From the NCBI RefSeq assembly GCF_000445125.1, contig NZ_ATHL01000147.1:1-51003 (forward strand): a stretch of 51,003 nucleotides of DNA, written 5' to 3'. The notes below the pieces were generated by a model, which was not told the origin of the DNA, searched no databases, and saw only the letters and a program-made list of their open reading frames with translations. This document shows, piece after piece, positions 15,905-24,177 of this stretch. Numbering within the stretch: position 1 is the first letter of the stretch; each line of letters opens with the position of its first letter. A program made the position numbers and the translations under genes. The DNA is from Novosphingobium lindaniclasticum LE124. Lineage in GTDB: Bacteria; Pseudomonadota; Alphaproteobacteria; Sphingomonadales; Sphingomonadaceae.

Positions 15905-16078
15905 CCATCCTCATCCGCCGCGCGACGCGCGCCATGCTCAGTGCCAACTTTGAGCATTGCATGGCCAACCCGAAGTTCGATCCGCTCCCGCTGGTACGCC
16001 TGTTCAATCCGATGGGCCGGGCGGTCTGGCTAATTACCGAGCTCTATGCCGACGGCGACACCCTGTATGGATTATGTT
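15901..16078 (+). pseudogene. DUF2958 protein gene, 5' part, cut by a RIT element
   Basis: The reading frame overlaps ardC by four bases and encodes the start of a DUF2958 protein (LPLVRLFNPMGRAVWLITEL). After codon 56 it runs into the end of the three-recombinase element and stops at 16078. The missing part resumes at 19765 in matching frame. Joining the two sides gives a continuous DUF2958 protein of about 135 residues. Confidence 0.85.
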
Positions 16079-16122
16079 GAGCTCTACATAACCCGTAGTA
16101 TGTTGAGTGTGAGGTTATGTTG
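16071..16122. repeat. Left terminal repeat of the RIT element
   Basis: TTATGTTG occurs at 16072-16079 and again at 16115-16122, with TATGTTGAG at 16099-16107 and an inverted ACATAA at 16085-16090. The repeated motif probably binds the recombinases. The outermost copy matches the right end in inverted orientation. Confidence 0.65.
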
Positions 16123-16179
16123 TGCCGATCTGTCCCGGCGCCGCTTTTCGCGGCGCCGTACATGGATCGCTTCACATAA

Positions 16180-17181
16180 TTATCGAGCATGTGCCGCCTC
16201 CAGCATTGCCAGCAGGCGGTCGGACACGCCGGTGAACGTGCCCTTCCTGATCTGAGGCGCGGCACCTGCGTCGAGTATGTCGAGCTTCTCGGTCGGATCG
16301 ATGCGCAGGTAGATTTCGGTGCTGGTGACGCTGCTATGCCCAAGCCACAGCGCCACCCTCCGGATGTCGCCGGTCGCTTCGAGTGTATGGACCGCGCAGG
16401 TATGCCGCAGAACATGCGGCGTCACCTTCTTGCGCGCGAGGCTGGGAGCCGACCGCTGTGCCGTTTTGATGTGCTTCGCCAGGCGACTGGCGAAGCCATG
16501 TCGACCGATAGGTTCACCGCGCGCATTCAAGAACACGGCGCGATCTTGACCTTGTGGCCTGATGCGCATCCAGTCCCGCAAGACCGCCTGCGTCTCCTTC
16601 CAGAGCGGCAGGACGCGCTCACGGCGGCCTTTGCCCATCACGTGGATCACATCCGTCGCGGGTTGGTTCACATCTTCGAGCTGGAGGCCGGTAAGCTCGG
16701 ACACGCGCAGGCCGCAGGCATAGGCAAGGTGCAGCATCGCGCGGTCACGCACGCCCGAGCGGGTTCGCCGGTCCGGGGCATCGAGCAACGCCTGCAACTC
16801 GGCGCGGGTCAGATAATCGACGAGCGGCTGTTCGACGCGCTTGGCCGGTATTGCCTGCGCCTGCATGGCGACGTTGAGGCAGGCCGGCGCGCGATATTCC
16901 AGGAACCGGAAGAACGAACGGATCGCCGCGAGCCGGGCGTTGCGGGTTCGAGGTGTGTTGGCCCGATCCGACTCGATGTGATCCAGGAAGTCGAGGATCA
17001 GCCCGCCATCGAGTTGCTCGATCTGGAGATCCGAGGGCCGGACCTTCAGCCGCTTGGCTGCAAAGCCGACGAGCAACTGGAAGGTATAGGCATAGCTGTC
17101 GACGGTGTGACGGCTCGCGCCCCTGTCGCGCGGAAGATGTTCCAGCAGGTAGGTGCTGAGGTGTGGTGCGAACGCCGTCAT
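16180..17181 (-). CDS. RIT tyrosine recombinase, third gene (RitC-like)
   Basis: This 333-residue protein starts MTAFAPHLSTYLLEHLPRD. The start overlaps the stop of the preceding recombinase by four bases. An N-terminal SAM-like DNA-binding domain (about 1-105) is followed by the catalytic domain. All catalytic motifs are visible: Arg in CGLRVSEL, the beta-hairpin Lys in GKGRRERV, HVLRHT, the GHSS histidine and the Tyr nucleophile in TEIYLRI. It is an XerC/D-like integrase of normal length and looks intact. In RIT elements the three enzymes are thought to act together to move the element. Confidence 0.88.
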   Translation of the reverse strand: MTAFAPHLSTYLLEHLPRDRGASRHTVDSYAYTFQLLVGFAAKRLKVRPSDLQIEQLDGGLILDFLDHIESDRANTPRTRNARLAAIRSFFRFLEYRAPACLNVAMQAQAIPAKRVEQPLVDYLTRAELQALLDAPDRRTRSGVRDRAMLHLAYACGLRVSELTGLQLEDVNQPATDVIHVMGKGRRERVLPLWKETQAVLRDWMRIRPQGQDRAVFLNARGEPIGRHGFASRLAKHIKTAQRSAPSLARKKVTPHVLRHTCAVHTLEATGDIRRVALWLGHSSVTSTEIYLRIDPTEKLDILDAGAAPQIRKGTFTGVSDRLLAMLEAAHAR

Positions 17182-18095
17182 GCCGCACCGCCTTTCCCGA
17201 ACGCCTCGGTCGCTTCGGCGATCTGGCGGATCAGCACCGGCGTCGCCTCCAGATACCAGTAAGTGTCGGAGAGGCAGGCGTGTCCAAGATAGGTGCTGAG
17301 CGCGAGCATGTGACGGTTGATCGCGGCCCGGTCGTTGCCGCACCGTTCCAGCGCGCGGACGGCGAAGCTATGCCGAAGATCGTGCAGTCTGGGGCCGCGC
17401 TCGCCCTGCGGTCCGCGCAAGCCGAGCCGCCTCGCGAGCTTGATGAAGGCGCGCGTGACGCTTGCATGCTCGGGCGGTTCGCCTGTTGATAGCACGAACA
17501 GATGCGGATCGGAGCCGCCTATGCGCCGTCGCAGCGCCAGGTAATCACCCAGCGCATTCCGGGTGCTCCGATCGATGGGAACGAGCCGCGTCTTGTGGAA
17601 CTTGGTCTCGCGGATCACCAGACCGTCAGATGTCAGGTCGCTTTCAAGCAGCCCGACCGCTTCGGACACGCGCAGTCCCGTCGTTGCCAGCAGGCCGATC
17701 AGATAATGATAGGTATAAGGCGTGAGCGACGCGACCGGCGGCAACGTCAGCGCCATTTCCATGATGTGTGCTATATCGGCTTCGGCGATGATGTGAGGAC
17801 GCGGCCGGGGTCGTTTGCCCCTGCCGAACACGTCGCGGGGCGGTATTTCGTTGTGGTCATCTTCGGCGTGCATCGAGATGGCGAAGTTGCGCACCACCCT
17901 GAGCCATTCGCGGGACCGATGCACGGAGGGGGCCAGCGACGCCCACTCGACGATGCGCGCGGAGGAGACGTGCTCGTCGCCGTGCCGGTCGGCGAAGGCG
18001 GCATAATTCTGGAGCATCTGCTCCTGATCCGCGAACTTGTAGCCAAGGCCGCGTTTGATCGCGACGTAGCGCTGGACGCAGGTGCTGATCGTCAT
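17178..18095 (-). CDS. RIT tyrosine recombinase, second gene (RitB-like)
   Basis: This 305-residue tyrosine recombinase shows catalytic Arg in TTGLRVSEA, Lys in ETKFHKTRL, HDLRHSFA, His in YLGHACLSD and the Tyr nucleophile in TYWYLEATP. The N-terminal domain is short. Its start overlaps the first recombinase and its stop overlaps the third, each by four bases, so the trio is translated as a coupled operon. It appears intact. Confidence 0.88.
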   Translation of the reverse strand: MTISTCVQRYVAIKRGLGYKFADQEQMLQNYAAFADRHGDEHVSSARIVEWASLAPSVHRSREWLRVVRNFAISMHAEDDHNEIPPRDVFGRGKRPRPRPHIIAEADIAHIMEMALTLPPVASLTPYTYHYLIGLLATTGLRVSEAVGLLESDLTSDGLVIRETKFHKTRLVPIDRSTRNALGDYLALRRRIGGSDPHLFVLSTGEPPEHASVTRAFIKLARRLGLRGPQGERGPRLHDLRHSFAVRALERCGNDRAAINRHMLALSTYLGHACLSDTYWYLEATPVLIRQIAEATEAFGKGGAA

Positions 18096-19639
18096 GCCGC
18101 ACCTCCGATCCAGGGTTGTGTCACCTGGGCGAGCAGGGTCGTGTCGACCTTTGCGTAGATCGCGGTCGTTTCGGGAGACCGGTGGCGTAGCAGCGCGCCG
18201 ACCGCATCCAGCGTCGCTCCGGAGCGGAGCATGTTGGTCGCCGCCGAGTGCCGGAGAAGGTAGGCACCCCGCAGATTGGCGTTGTCGACCCCGGCGCGTG
18301 TCAGCGCGTCGCGCACGACGATCGAGACGGCTCCCGATGTCGAGAACGGCACGAACGGCGCGATCGAGCGGATGAACACCTTCGAGGATGCGACGATGGG
18401 CCGGCCATGCTCGATATAGGCCAGCAAGGCGTCACCGGCATCCTGCGGGAGGGGAAGCGCGACCGCGTAGCGGGTCTTGCCCGCAACCCGGATAAGGCCG
18501 TTATCCCAGTCGATATCTTCGAGATGCAGATTGGCGACGTCGCCGCCCCTCAACGCCAGCCGTGCCAGCAACAGGATAATCGCTCGATCCCGCAAGCCGC
18601 GCGGCGTTATTGGATCGCACGACGCGATCACGCGCTCTACGTCGTCATTGAGGATGTAGCGCGGCAGCGTCGCCAAGCGCCATCGTGGTATTCGCGGGAC
18701 CGCTCCCACCAGCCCCGGCGCGCATGCGCCTGTCGCGGCCAGGAATCGGAGATACATTCGGAGCGCCCCGCACATGATCTGCACGCTGGCACGCGAAGTG
18801 CTCTCCAGATTTTGCAGCATCACCCGATTGATGAGCGCAGCATCGTATCGTGACGGATCGTCGCCCATCTGGGGTAACAGCTTGTTGATCGCATGGATAT
18901 GCACGAGGCTCCTTCGCTCGGTGCATCCACGGTGCCGACGCAGCCAGTCACGGAACGGTCTCAGCCCGCCGTGCTCTTCATCGCCCGACGGCTCCGATCG
19001 CCGCATCACGCCAATGGAGACGAGGAAGCGGAGAAACACCCTGAGCTTGATCTGATAATCGTAGCCGCGCCTGGCATTGTGCAAGAACATGCCTGGGCAG
19101 ATGCAGTCGTGGGTCGCGAACCGCTCGAGGACCTCATCGTCTATGCCGGCAAAGTCGATGCGGTGCAGGTGAAGCCACGCCGCGAAGTGCCGACAGCTCC
19201 GGCTGTACGCCGTGATCGTGCCGGGGGAATAACCCTGTTCGGCGAGGTGCGCGGCGAACTCGCCCACACGGCGACGCCCTTCGTCAGGCGGCACCGGATT
19301 ATGGATACGCCCGGTCTCTTCAAGGAAGTGAACGAACCGGATGACGCGCGTACGGAAGGAGCGCGTCGCCATGTGCCTATGCTGATAACGCTCGCCATGT
19401 GGGCGTGGGCAGGCGCAGTCATGGGCGAGGAATCGCCGCACAACCCCGACATCCACCGCGCCGATCGGCACGGCTTTGAGGTCCGCCCAGATCAGGAAGT
19501 GCTTCGCCGGTCCGGGGAAGTCCTGAATACCGCCTTCGGCCATTCCAGCCTGCCGCAGATGATCCAGAAACTCCATGACGAGGGGCCAATCCCGCTCATC
19601 GATCTTGACCGGCGCCACCGTCGATTTTTGCTCAACCAT
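18092..19639 (-). CDS. RIT tyrosine recombinase, first gene (RitA-like)
   Basis: The start at 19639 (MVEQKSTVAPVK) lies seven bases after AGGAG and gives 515 residues. It is longer than its partners, with an extended N-terminal part (about 1-320) that seems to hold two core-binding-like segments, seen as similar stretches FLAHDCACPRPHG and FATHDCICPGMFL. Catalytic motifs are Arg in LALRGGDV, Lys in GKTRYAV, His in LLRHRSPETT and Tyr in TAIYAKVD. The usual first His of the HxLRH box is Tyr here (GAYLLRHSAAT, codon TAC), which may weaken catalysis. It is transcribed from the right end of the element. Confidence 0.87.
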   Translation of the reverse strand: MVEQKSTVAPVKIDERDWPLVMEFLDHLRQAGMAEGGIQDFPGPAKHFLIWADLKAVPIGAVDVGVVRRFLAHDCACPRPHGERYQHRHMATRSFRTRVIRFVHFLEETGRIHNPVPPDEGRRRVGEFAAHLAEQGYSPGTITAYSRSCRHFAAWLHLHRIDFAGIDDEVLERFATHDCICPGMFLHNARRGYDYQIKLRVFLRFLVSIGVMRRSEPSGDEEHGGLRPFRDWLRRHRGCTERRSLVHIHAINKLLPQMGDDPSRYDAALINRVMLQNLESTSRASVQIMCGALRMYLRFLAATGACAPGLVGAVPRIPRWRLATLPRYILNDDVERVIASCDPITPRGLRDRAIILLLARLALRGGDVANLHLEDIDWDNGLIRVAGKTRYAVALPLPQDAGDALLAYIEHGRPIVASSKVFIRSIAPFVPFSTSGAVSIVVRDALTRAGVDNANLRGAYLLRHSAATNMLRSGATLDAVGALLRHRSPETTAIYAKVDTTLLAQVTQPWIGGAA

Positions 19640-19736
19640 CTTCATGCTCCTTTCGTCGTCAGACGTCAGGATCATGCCGATTATGGTGAGAGCGGGCTGC
19701 GGAACTTCTTGATTTGAAGGGCATCGACTACGCCCG

Positions 19737-19764
19737 CTCAACATATCTCCGGGCGCGACATAAT
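19737..19764. repeat. Right terminal repeat of the RIT element
   Basis: Read on the minus strand, the end begins ATTATGTCG and has TATGTTGAG 17 bases further in (19745 down to 19737). This mirrors the left end imperfectly and marks the element-host junction at about 19764. Confidence 0.65.
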
Positions 19765-20006
19765 TCGGGCTGGCCGATCTTGGTTTCGGGTGCCCGGAAC
19801 TCGGCATCTGCTCGCTTCGCGAAATCGAGGCGATCCGCTTGCCGATGGGGCTTAGCATCGAGCGCGATCTCGGCTTTTCCACCCGGCACCGCCTGTCGGT
19901 CTGGGCCGAGGCGTCGCGCCTTGCGGGATCGATCCCCGATGCCGCTCTGTTGCTGGACCGCCTCACACGCGAGGACCCGTCCGCCATCAGGCTTTCGCCC
20001 CGCTGA
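19765..20006 (+). pseudogene. DUF2958 protein gene, 3' part beyond the RIT element
   Basis: In frame with the 5' remnant at 15901, this stretch encodes the rest of the DUF2958 protein: GLADLGFGCPELGICSL, MGLSIERDLGF, and a C-terminal helix region ending at a TGA at 20004. It has no start codon of its own. The function of DUF2958 proteins is not known; they occur beside ardC and parB-like genes in alpha-proteobacterial conjugative elements. Confidence 0.85.
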
Positions 20007-20104
20007 GGGGGAAGACGCTGGCGGGCGTCTCCCGCCGTTCTAAGCCGGTCCGCCCGACCATTCCACCTGAAGGACGGACCGGCACTCACATACGGAGTGC
20101 TACC

Positions 20105-22036
20105 ATGAGACTCGAATTTATCGCGCTCGGCAACCTTGCCGTCAGCAAATCCAACATGCGCTATGCGCGCAAGGCTCCCGACGTGTCGGACATCTTGCCG
20201 ACTGTCAGGGCGCGCGGCGTGCTGCAGCCCGTTCTCGTCCGGCCGGGCTGTGAAGCTGGCCATTACGAGATCGTGGCGGGATGCCGCCGTTTCCATGCCG
20301 CGCAGCTGGTCGCAGCCGAAAGGCTGGCGGCCTGCACCGAGGCCGGGGAACCGGACCCCGAGGCGGCGCTGCTGCCCTGCGCGATCCTTGACGATGCCGA
20401 CGATGCGAGCGCGGTCGAGGCCTCCCTGATCGAGAACATCGCCAGACTCGATCCCGATGAAGTTTCGCGCTGGACCTGCTTCACCCGGCTGGTGAAGGAA
20501 GGGCGCAGTATCGCCGAGATCGGCCAGACCTTCGGTCTCCCCGATCTGGCGGTGAAGCGCATTCTCGCACTCGGCAATCTCCTCCCGCGTATTCGGGAGA
20601 TGTACCGCGCCGAGGAAATCGACGCAGCGACCGTGCGTCACCTGACATTGGCTTCGAAGGCGCAGCAGAAGACATGGCTTGCGCTTGTCGACGATCCGGA
20701 CGCCTACGCGCCTCGCGGTTTCCAGCTGAAGGCATTTCTCTTCGGGGGGCAATCGGTGCCGACCGGCCATGCGCTGTTCGATGTTGAAGCCAGCGGGCTT
20801 TCGACAGTTGCCGACCTGTTCGGGGAGGATGCCTACTTTGCGGAGACGGACGCATTCTGGGACCTCCAGAACGCCGCCATCGAAGCCAGGCGACTGGCCT
20901 ATCTCAAGTCTGGCTGGGCGGATGCCGTCGTGCTTCCTCCCGAAAGCCACTTCCATTCGTGGGAGTATGAGAAGACCGCCAAGCGCAGGGGCGGGCGGGT
21001 CTATCTCGACGTACGCGCCAATGGCGAAGTCGTCGTTCATGAGGGGTATCTCTCGCGCAAGGAGGCCGCGCGGCTTGCCAAGGCCAGCTTAGAAAATGGC
21101 GGCGCCGGGAACGGGGAGGGCGCGGCTGGCAAGGCGGCCCGTCCCGAACTGACTTCGATTACCCAGACCTATATCGACCTTCACCGCCATGCCGCCGTGC
21201 GCGCCGAACTGCTGGGCCGTCCGGGTCTCGCCCTGCGCCTCATGGTCGCTCATGCCATTGCCGGATCGCCGCTCTGGCGGATCGTTCCCGAACCGCAGAC
21301 GGTGAAAAGCGATGCGGTCAGGGAAAGCGTCGAGACCTCGCGGGCAGAAACGGTGTTCGATACCGCGCGTCGCTCCGTGCTCGCGTTGCTGAACCAGCCG
21401 GGCGACGAGCCGACTGTAATTGGCGGGGGCGTCATCGGCGGAACCTGCTACGGCATGCGCGGATCGCCGCGGGATTTGTGCCGCCTGTTTGCACAGCTCA
21501 TCGAGCTTCCCGACGAGATGGTCATGGAAATCCTGACCGTGGTCATGGGCGAGAGCCTTGCGGCGGGAAGTGCGGCGGTGGAAGCGCTCGGTATGGAGAT
21601 GACTGTCCCGATGGCCGACTGGTGGCAGGCGGACGCGGCCTTCCTCGATACGCTGCGCGACCGTGAAGTCCTGCTCGCGATGGTGGGAGAAGTTGCGGGT
21701 GAGGTTGTTGCGAGCGCCAACAGCAGGGAGAAGTGCAAGACCCTGAAAGGCATCATCCGCGACCATCTTGCAGGTACGGACGGGCGCGTGAAGCGCGAAG
21801 GCTGGGTGCCCCGCTGGATGGAGTTTCCGCCCACTCAATATACCGAGCGGGGCGGGGTTGGCACGGTGGATGCCCATCGCCGGGCGGTCGAGGTGTCCGA
21901 ACCGGACTCCGCCGAGGATGAACTTGCTTCGGGCGAGCCCGACTCCGGCATTGCCGATGCCGATGCCGATGCCGATGCCGATGGCGATGAGCGTGACGGG
22001 GAGACGGAGGGCGATGGGTCCCGGCTAGCTGCCTGA
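20105..22036 (+). CDS. ParB/RepB-like nuclease-domain protein of the element backbone
   Basis: This 643-residue protein has an N-terminal ParB-like domain (about 1-125; LQPVLVRPG, YEIVAGCRRFHAAQ, ASLIENIARLDPDE). A helix-turn-helix region follows (about 130-185; SIAEIGQTFGLPDLAVKRILALGNL). A long C-terminal region ends in an acidic tail made from a GCCGAT repeat. No parA-like gene is next to it, so it is probably not a classical partition protein. Large proteins of this type are regular in sphingomonad conjugative modules, where their role is untested. The ATG follows a GGAG site. The gene stands just downstream of the interrupted ardC-DUF2958 unit. Confidence 0.85.
   Translation: MRLEFIALGNLAVSKSNMRYARKAPDVSDILPTVRARGVLQPVLVRPGCEAGHYEIVAGCRRFHAAQLVAAERLAACTEAGEPDPEAALLPCAILDDADDASAVEASLIENIARLDPDEVSRWTCFTRLVKEGRSIAEIGQTFGLPDLAVKRILALGNLLPRIREMYRAEEIDAATVRHLTLASKAQQKTWLALVDDPDAYAPRGFQLKAFLFGGQSVPTGHALFDVEASGLSTVADLFGEDAYFAETDAFWDLQNAAIEARRLAYLKSGWADAVVLPPESHFHSWEYEKTAKRRGGRVYLDVRANGEVVVHEGYLSRKEAARLAKASLENGGAGNGEGAAGKAARPELTSITQTYIDLHRHAAVRAELLGRPGLALRLMVAHAIAGSPLWRIVPEPQTVKSDAVRESVETSRAETVFDTARRSVLALLNQPGDEPTVIGGGVIGGTCYGMRGSPRDLCRLFAQLIELPDEMVMEILTVVMGESLAAGSAAVEALGMEMTVPMADWWQADAAFLDTLRDREVLLAMVGEVAGEVVASANSREKCKTLKGIIRDHLAGTDGRVKREGWVPRWMEFPPTQYTERGGVGTVDAHRRAVEVSEPDSAEDELASGEPDSGIADADADADADGDERDGETEGDGSRLAA
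21953..21988 (+). repeat. GCCGAT hexamer tandem repeat inside the parB-like gene
   Basis: Five perfect GCCGAT units (21953-21982) plus one GGCGAT variant encode an Ala-Asp stretch in the acidic C-terminal tail. Whole-codon repeat units allow length change without frameshift. Confidence 0.85.
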
Positions 22037-22045
22037 CGAAATGGG

Positions 22046-22139
22046 CCGGAGGCGGAACCTTCCGCCTCCGGTCGATCCTGCCTGGGCCATGGAAAATTTC
22101 GGCGGCGAGGCCGCGCCCTGGCAGGCGCGGCCTCGCCGC
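22046..22139 (+). promoter_or_regulatory. Two strong hairpins after the parB-like gene
   Basis: The first hairpin (22046-22071) has a perfect 12-bp stem (CCGGAGGCGGAA) around a CC loop. The second (22102-22139) has a core perfect 14-bp stem (GGCGAGGCCGCGCC) with a six-base loop and two further pairs outside. Neither is followed by a T run, so they are not standard intrinsic terminators. They may protect mRNA ends or reduce read-through to the small gene at 22194. Confidence 0.6.
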
Positions 22140-22193
22140 TGATAGCAAAAGTTCATTGCCGTCAGGCCCTGCCAATGGCACCCATGGAAAGCC

Positions 22194-22418
22194 ATGACAG
22201 AAGTTAAAGCAGACGCTTTTCAAGCCATCGAAAAACTCGTTTCGCGTCTCGCTCCGGAGCCTGTCTGCGACGATTGCGTCACCCAGACGTTGGGTCTGTC
22301 ACCGCTCGATCATGTCGAACAGGCGACCCGCGAACTGGTCGGAGCCTATGGCTTCGAGCGCAGTAAAGGCGGGTGCAGCCTCTGCGGCGAAACGCGCCTC
22401 GTCACCCGCCGGCACTGA
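22194..22418 (+). CDS. Small zinc-ribbon-like protein of unknown function
   Basis: This 74-residue protein has two CxxC pairs (Cys25/Cys28 in VCDDC and Cys61/Cys64 in CSLCGE), which suggests a small zinc-binding fold. It ends in a basic tail TRLVTRRH. I recognise it as the kind of conserved short protein found in these element backbones, but no function is assigned. The ATG lies 55 bases after the second hairpin downstream of the parB-like gene. Confidence 0.65.
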   Translation: MTEVKADAFQAIEKLVSRLAPEPVCDDCVTQTLGLSPLDHVEQATRELVGAYGFERSKGGCSLCGETRLVTRRH

Positions 22419-22647
22419 CGCAAAGCAGCCGGCGGCAGGATCGGGCAGCGATGCGAAAAGCGGTTCGCCCCGTCAGACCAACACCTGACCGAATGCCTGT
22501 ATTGCCGGAGCCGCAACGCGATTAGCTGCGCGGATGCGATTGGGCGCTTCCTTGTTGTCCGGATCGCTTCAACCCTGACGGGGGGACCACTTCAATGCCC
22601 CCCGGGGCGGTCTTCCCCGTAGCGGCAGCGCTCGCCGGGCCCGCGCA

Positions 22648-22878
22648 TCAAGCGGTTTGGAAACGCATTGATGCCGGTTTCTCGCCCGGGTTCGATCCAT
22701 GCCGGATGGTGCACAGCCTGCGAGCTCCCTGCCACAGTTCGGCGGCACGCCCGGCTCTCACATCGGCCGCCTTCCGGTGGGCGGTCACCAGCGCTTCAGC
22801 AGCGTCTTCGGCATCGAAGTCGAGGCGCAAGGCGCCCGCATTCCCGTCGTCGGGAAACTTTAGGGTGTAGATGTTCAT
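22648..22878 (-). CDS. Small conserved-looking protein of unknown function
   Basis: This 76-residue protein starts MNIYTLKFPDDG and ends AELWQGARRLCTIRHGSNP. Its ATG has a clear GGAGG site eight bases upstream. The composition (acidic middle, an Ala-rich helix with DAEDAAEALVTAH) fits a small cytosolic protein. I do not recognise a family. It is on the opposite strand from its neighbours and stands alone. Confidence 0.5.
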   Translation of the reverse strand: MNIYTLKFPDDGNAGALRLDFDAEDAAEALVTAHRKAADVRAGRAAELWQGARRLCTIRHGSNPGEKPASMRFQTA

Positions 22879-23759
22879 TTCAGGTTCCTCCAGCCGCTTC
22901 GGTCATGTTTCCCGACCTGGTCGCGCCCGCCCTCGATAGCATTGTTCTGTGTCAACTTCGCGATACCCAATTCGGGTGACCCTGGCGGATTCTGATCGCC
23001 CGCCAAGGTGCTACGGCTTGCCGCCGTCTCTGCCGTCCTTGTCGCGGTCCGCGCTGCGGTATCACGACGCCGCAAGCCAAGAGTGACCGCGTCCGCTCTT
23101 CCCGACGTAACCGGCCTCGCATTCGGAACGAACGCCCGACCGAAACCGCGCGGGGACCGGCTGTTAGTCGGTCGGATATCGATCTGGCTGCGCAGCAGGC
23201 CCGTCGTCTTCGCCCGCTTCACGCGTCCTGGAGACTGGCTGCGCGCGGGGAGCGCAATTCGCGTCCGCCATAACGCCGAGCGACAGGTCGCTGCGTCCAG
23301 GTGCTCTCCCGCGGGCGCAACCACCCGGTGCCGACCAAGGCCCCGCCCCGAACGAATGCGGCAGGTCCGTGCCCCGGCAGGCATTGCGCGGTCCGGGGAT
23401 GATCGATCGCCGCGAAATCGCCAGCCGCAAGCCGGCCGAAGCTGACGGGCCGCGCGCAAGAGACTTATCCGATTATCGGCATACTTTTGTGCTCCTGAGC
23501 CCGGGCGCCCGCACCCATTCCCGGATCCGAAAGGCAATGACCTGGAAGCGGTCGCGGTCCCGTCGAAACCATCGCCCGGCAACTTATTTCCCCGACCGCA
23601 GGGCGGTCTCCTCGCGGCCGCTTCGCTCGCAAATAAGCCGCCGGCTCCGGTCCTGCGCTGCGCTTCGGCCCAAGGGTTCGCGGGCCCTGGCGAGCCGTTC
23701 CTGACGGTCTGCCATCGTCCGGAAAATCGGTCCGGGACGACCCACTCAGGAGACAAACA
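22879..23759. other. 880-base stretch without a recognisable gene
   Basis: Frames here on both strands have the Arg/Pro/Ser-rich composition of shadow frames, with no recognisable motif and no well-placed ribosome sites. The stretch separates the small minus-strand gene from DUF736. The DUF736 promoter should lie at its right end, but I see no clear one. A non-coding RNA or a transfer-related site cannot be excluded. Confidence 0.4.
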
Positions 23760-24080
23760 ATGCCTGCAATCGGATATGTCACGCGCGATGGCCACAGCTT
23801 CAAGGGCCAGCTTCGCACCCTCTCGATCCGCGCCGAGATCGAGATCACCCCCAACCTGCGCAAGACCAGCGACGCCCAGCCCGACTACCGGGTTTCCTCG
23901 GGCGGGGTCGAGGTCGGCGCCGGGTGGCTGCGCCGCAGCGAGAGCTCGGGCAACGACTACGTGTCGCTCAGCCTGGCGGCTCCGGAATTCGGTCCCCGCC
24001 GGCTCTACGCCAATCTCGGGCGCGCGGCAGGCCGGGACGACGAAGACAGCTTCGCGATCATCTGGAATCCGGCCGACTGA
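23760..24080 (+). CDS. DUF736 family protein
   Basis: This 106-residue protein is a typical DUF736 member: MPAIGYVTRDGHSFKGQL at the start, GAGWLRRSESSGNDYVSLSL in the middle and SFAIIWNPAD at the end. DUF736 genes are close companions of alpha-proteobacterial conjugative and integrative elements. Function is unknown. A clear AGGAG site lies nine bases before the ATG. The usual neighbours in such elements are S26 peptidase and relaxase genes, which here follow after an insert of two MNT-HEPN genes. Confidence 0.88.
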   Translation: MPAIGYVTRDGHSFKGQLRTLSIRAEIEITPNLRKTSDAQPDYRVSSGGVEVGAGWLRRSESSGNDYVSLSLAAPEFGPRRLYANLGRAAGRDDEDSFAIIWNPAD

Positions 24081-24177
24081 CAGCCGGTCCCCGCGCCGTT
24101 CCGGCGCGGGGATTTCTTCGCTTCGAGCCCAACACAAGTGTTGTTCTCGCCCCGAACTCGTCTAGAATCAGGTGATT

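Larger units (their letters stand above)
16071..19764 (-). mobile_element. RIT element (three tyrosine recombinases in a row)
   Basis: Three tyrosine-recombinase genes, each overlapping the next by four bases and all on the minus strand, fill a 3.69-kb insert inside a DUF2958 gene. This is the organisation of RIT (recombinase in trio) elements. The ends carry imperfect inverted repeats: ATTATGTTG at the left, and the complement of ATTATGTCG at the right, each with a second TATGTTGAG copy further in. No exact target duplication is seen; TATGG flanks the left end and TCGGG the right, as expected for recombination across a short coupling sequence. Confidence 0.85.

Noticed and set aside
18092..21040. 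Very long minus-strand frame (about 980 codons) including the first recombinase
   Set aside because: Only the part from 19639 is a recombinase; the rest is antisense to the DUF2958 remnant and the parB-like gene and has shadow-frame composition.
20105..22036. Classical plasmid partition locus
   Set aside because: The protein has a ParB-like N-terminus, but no parA gene and no evident parS array is present, so a partition role is not supported.
22873..22887. Second GTTC-N7-GTTC match at the start of the small minus-strand gene
   Set aside because: About one or two chance matches are expected in a window of this size, and it overlaps the coding start and ribosome site rather than a promoter position.
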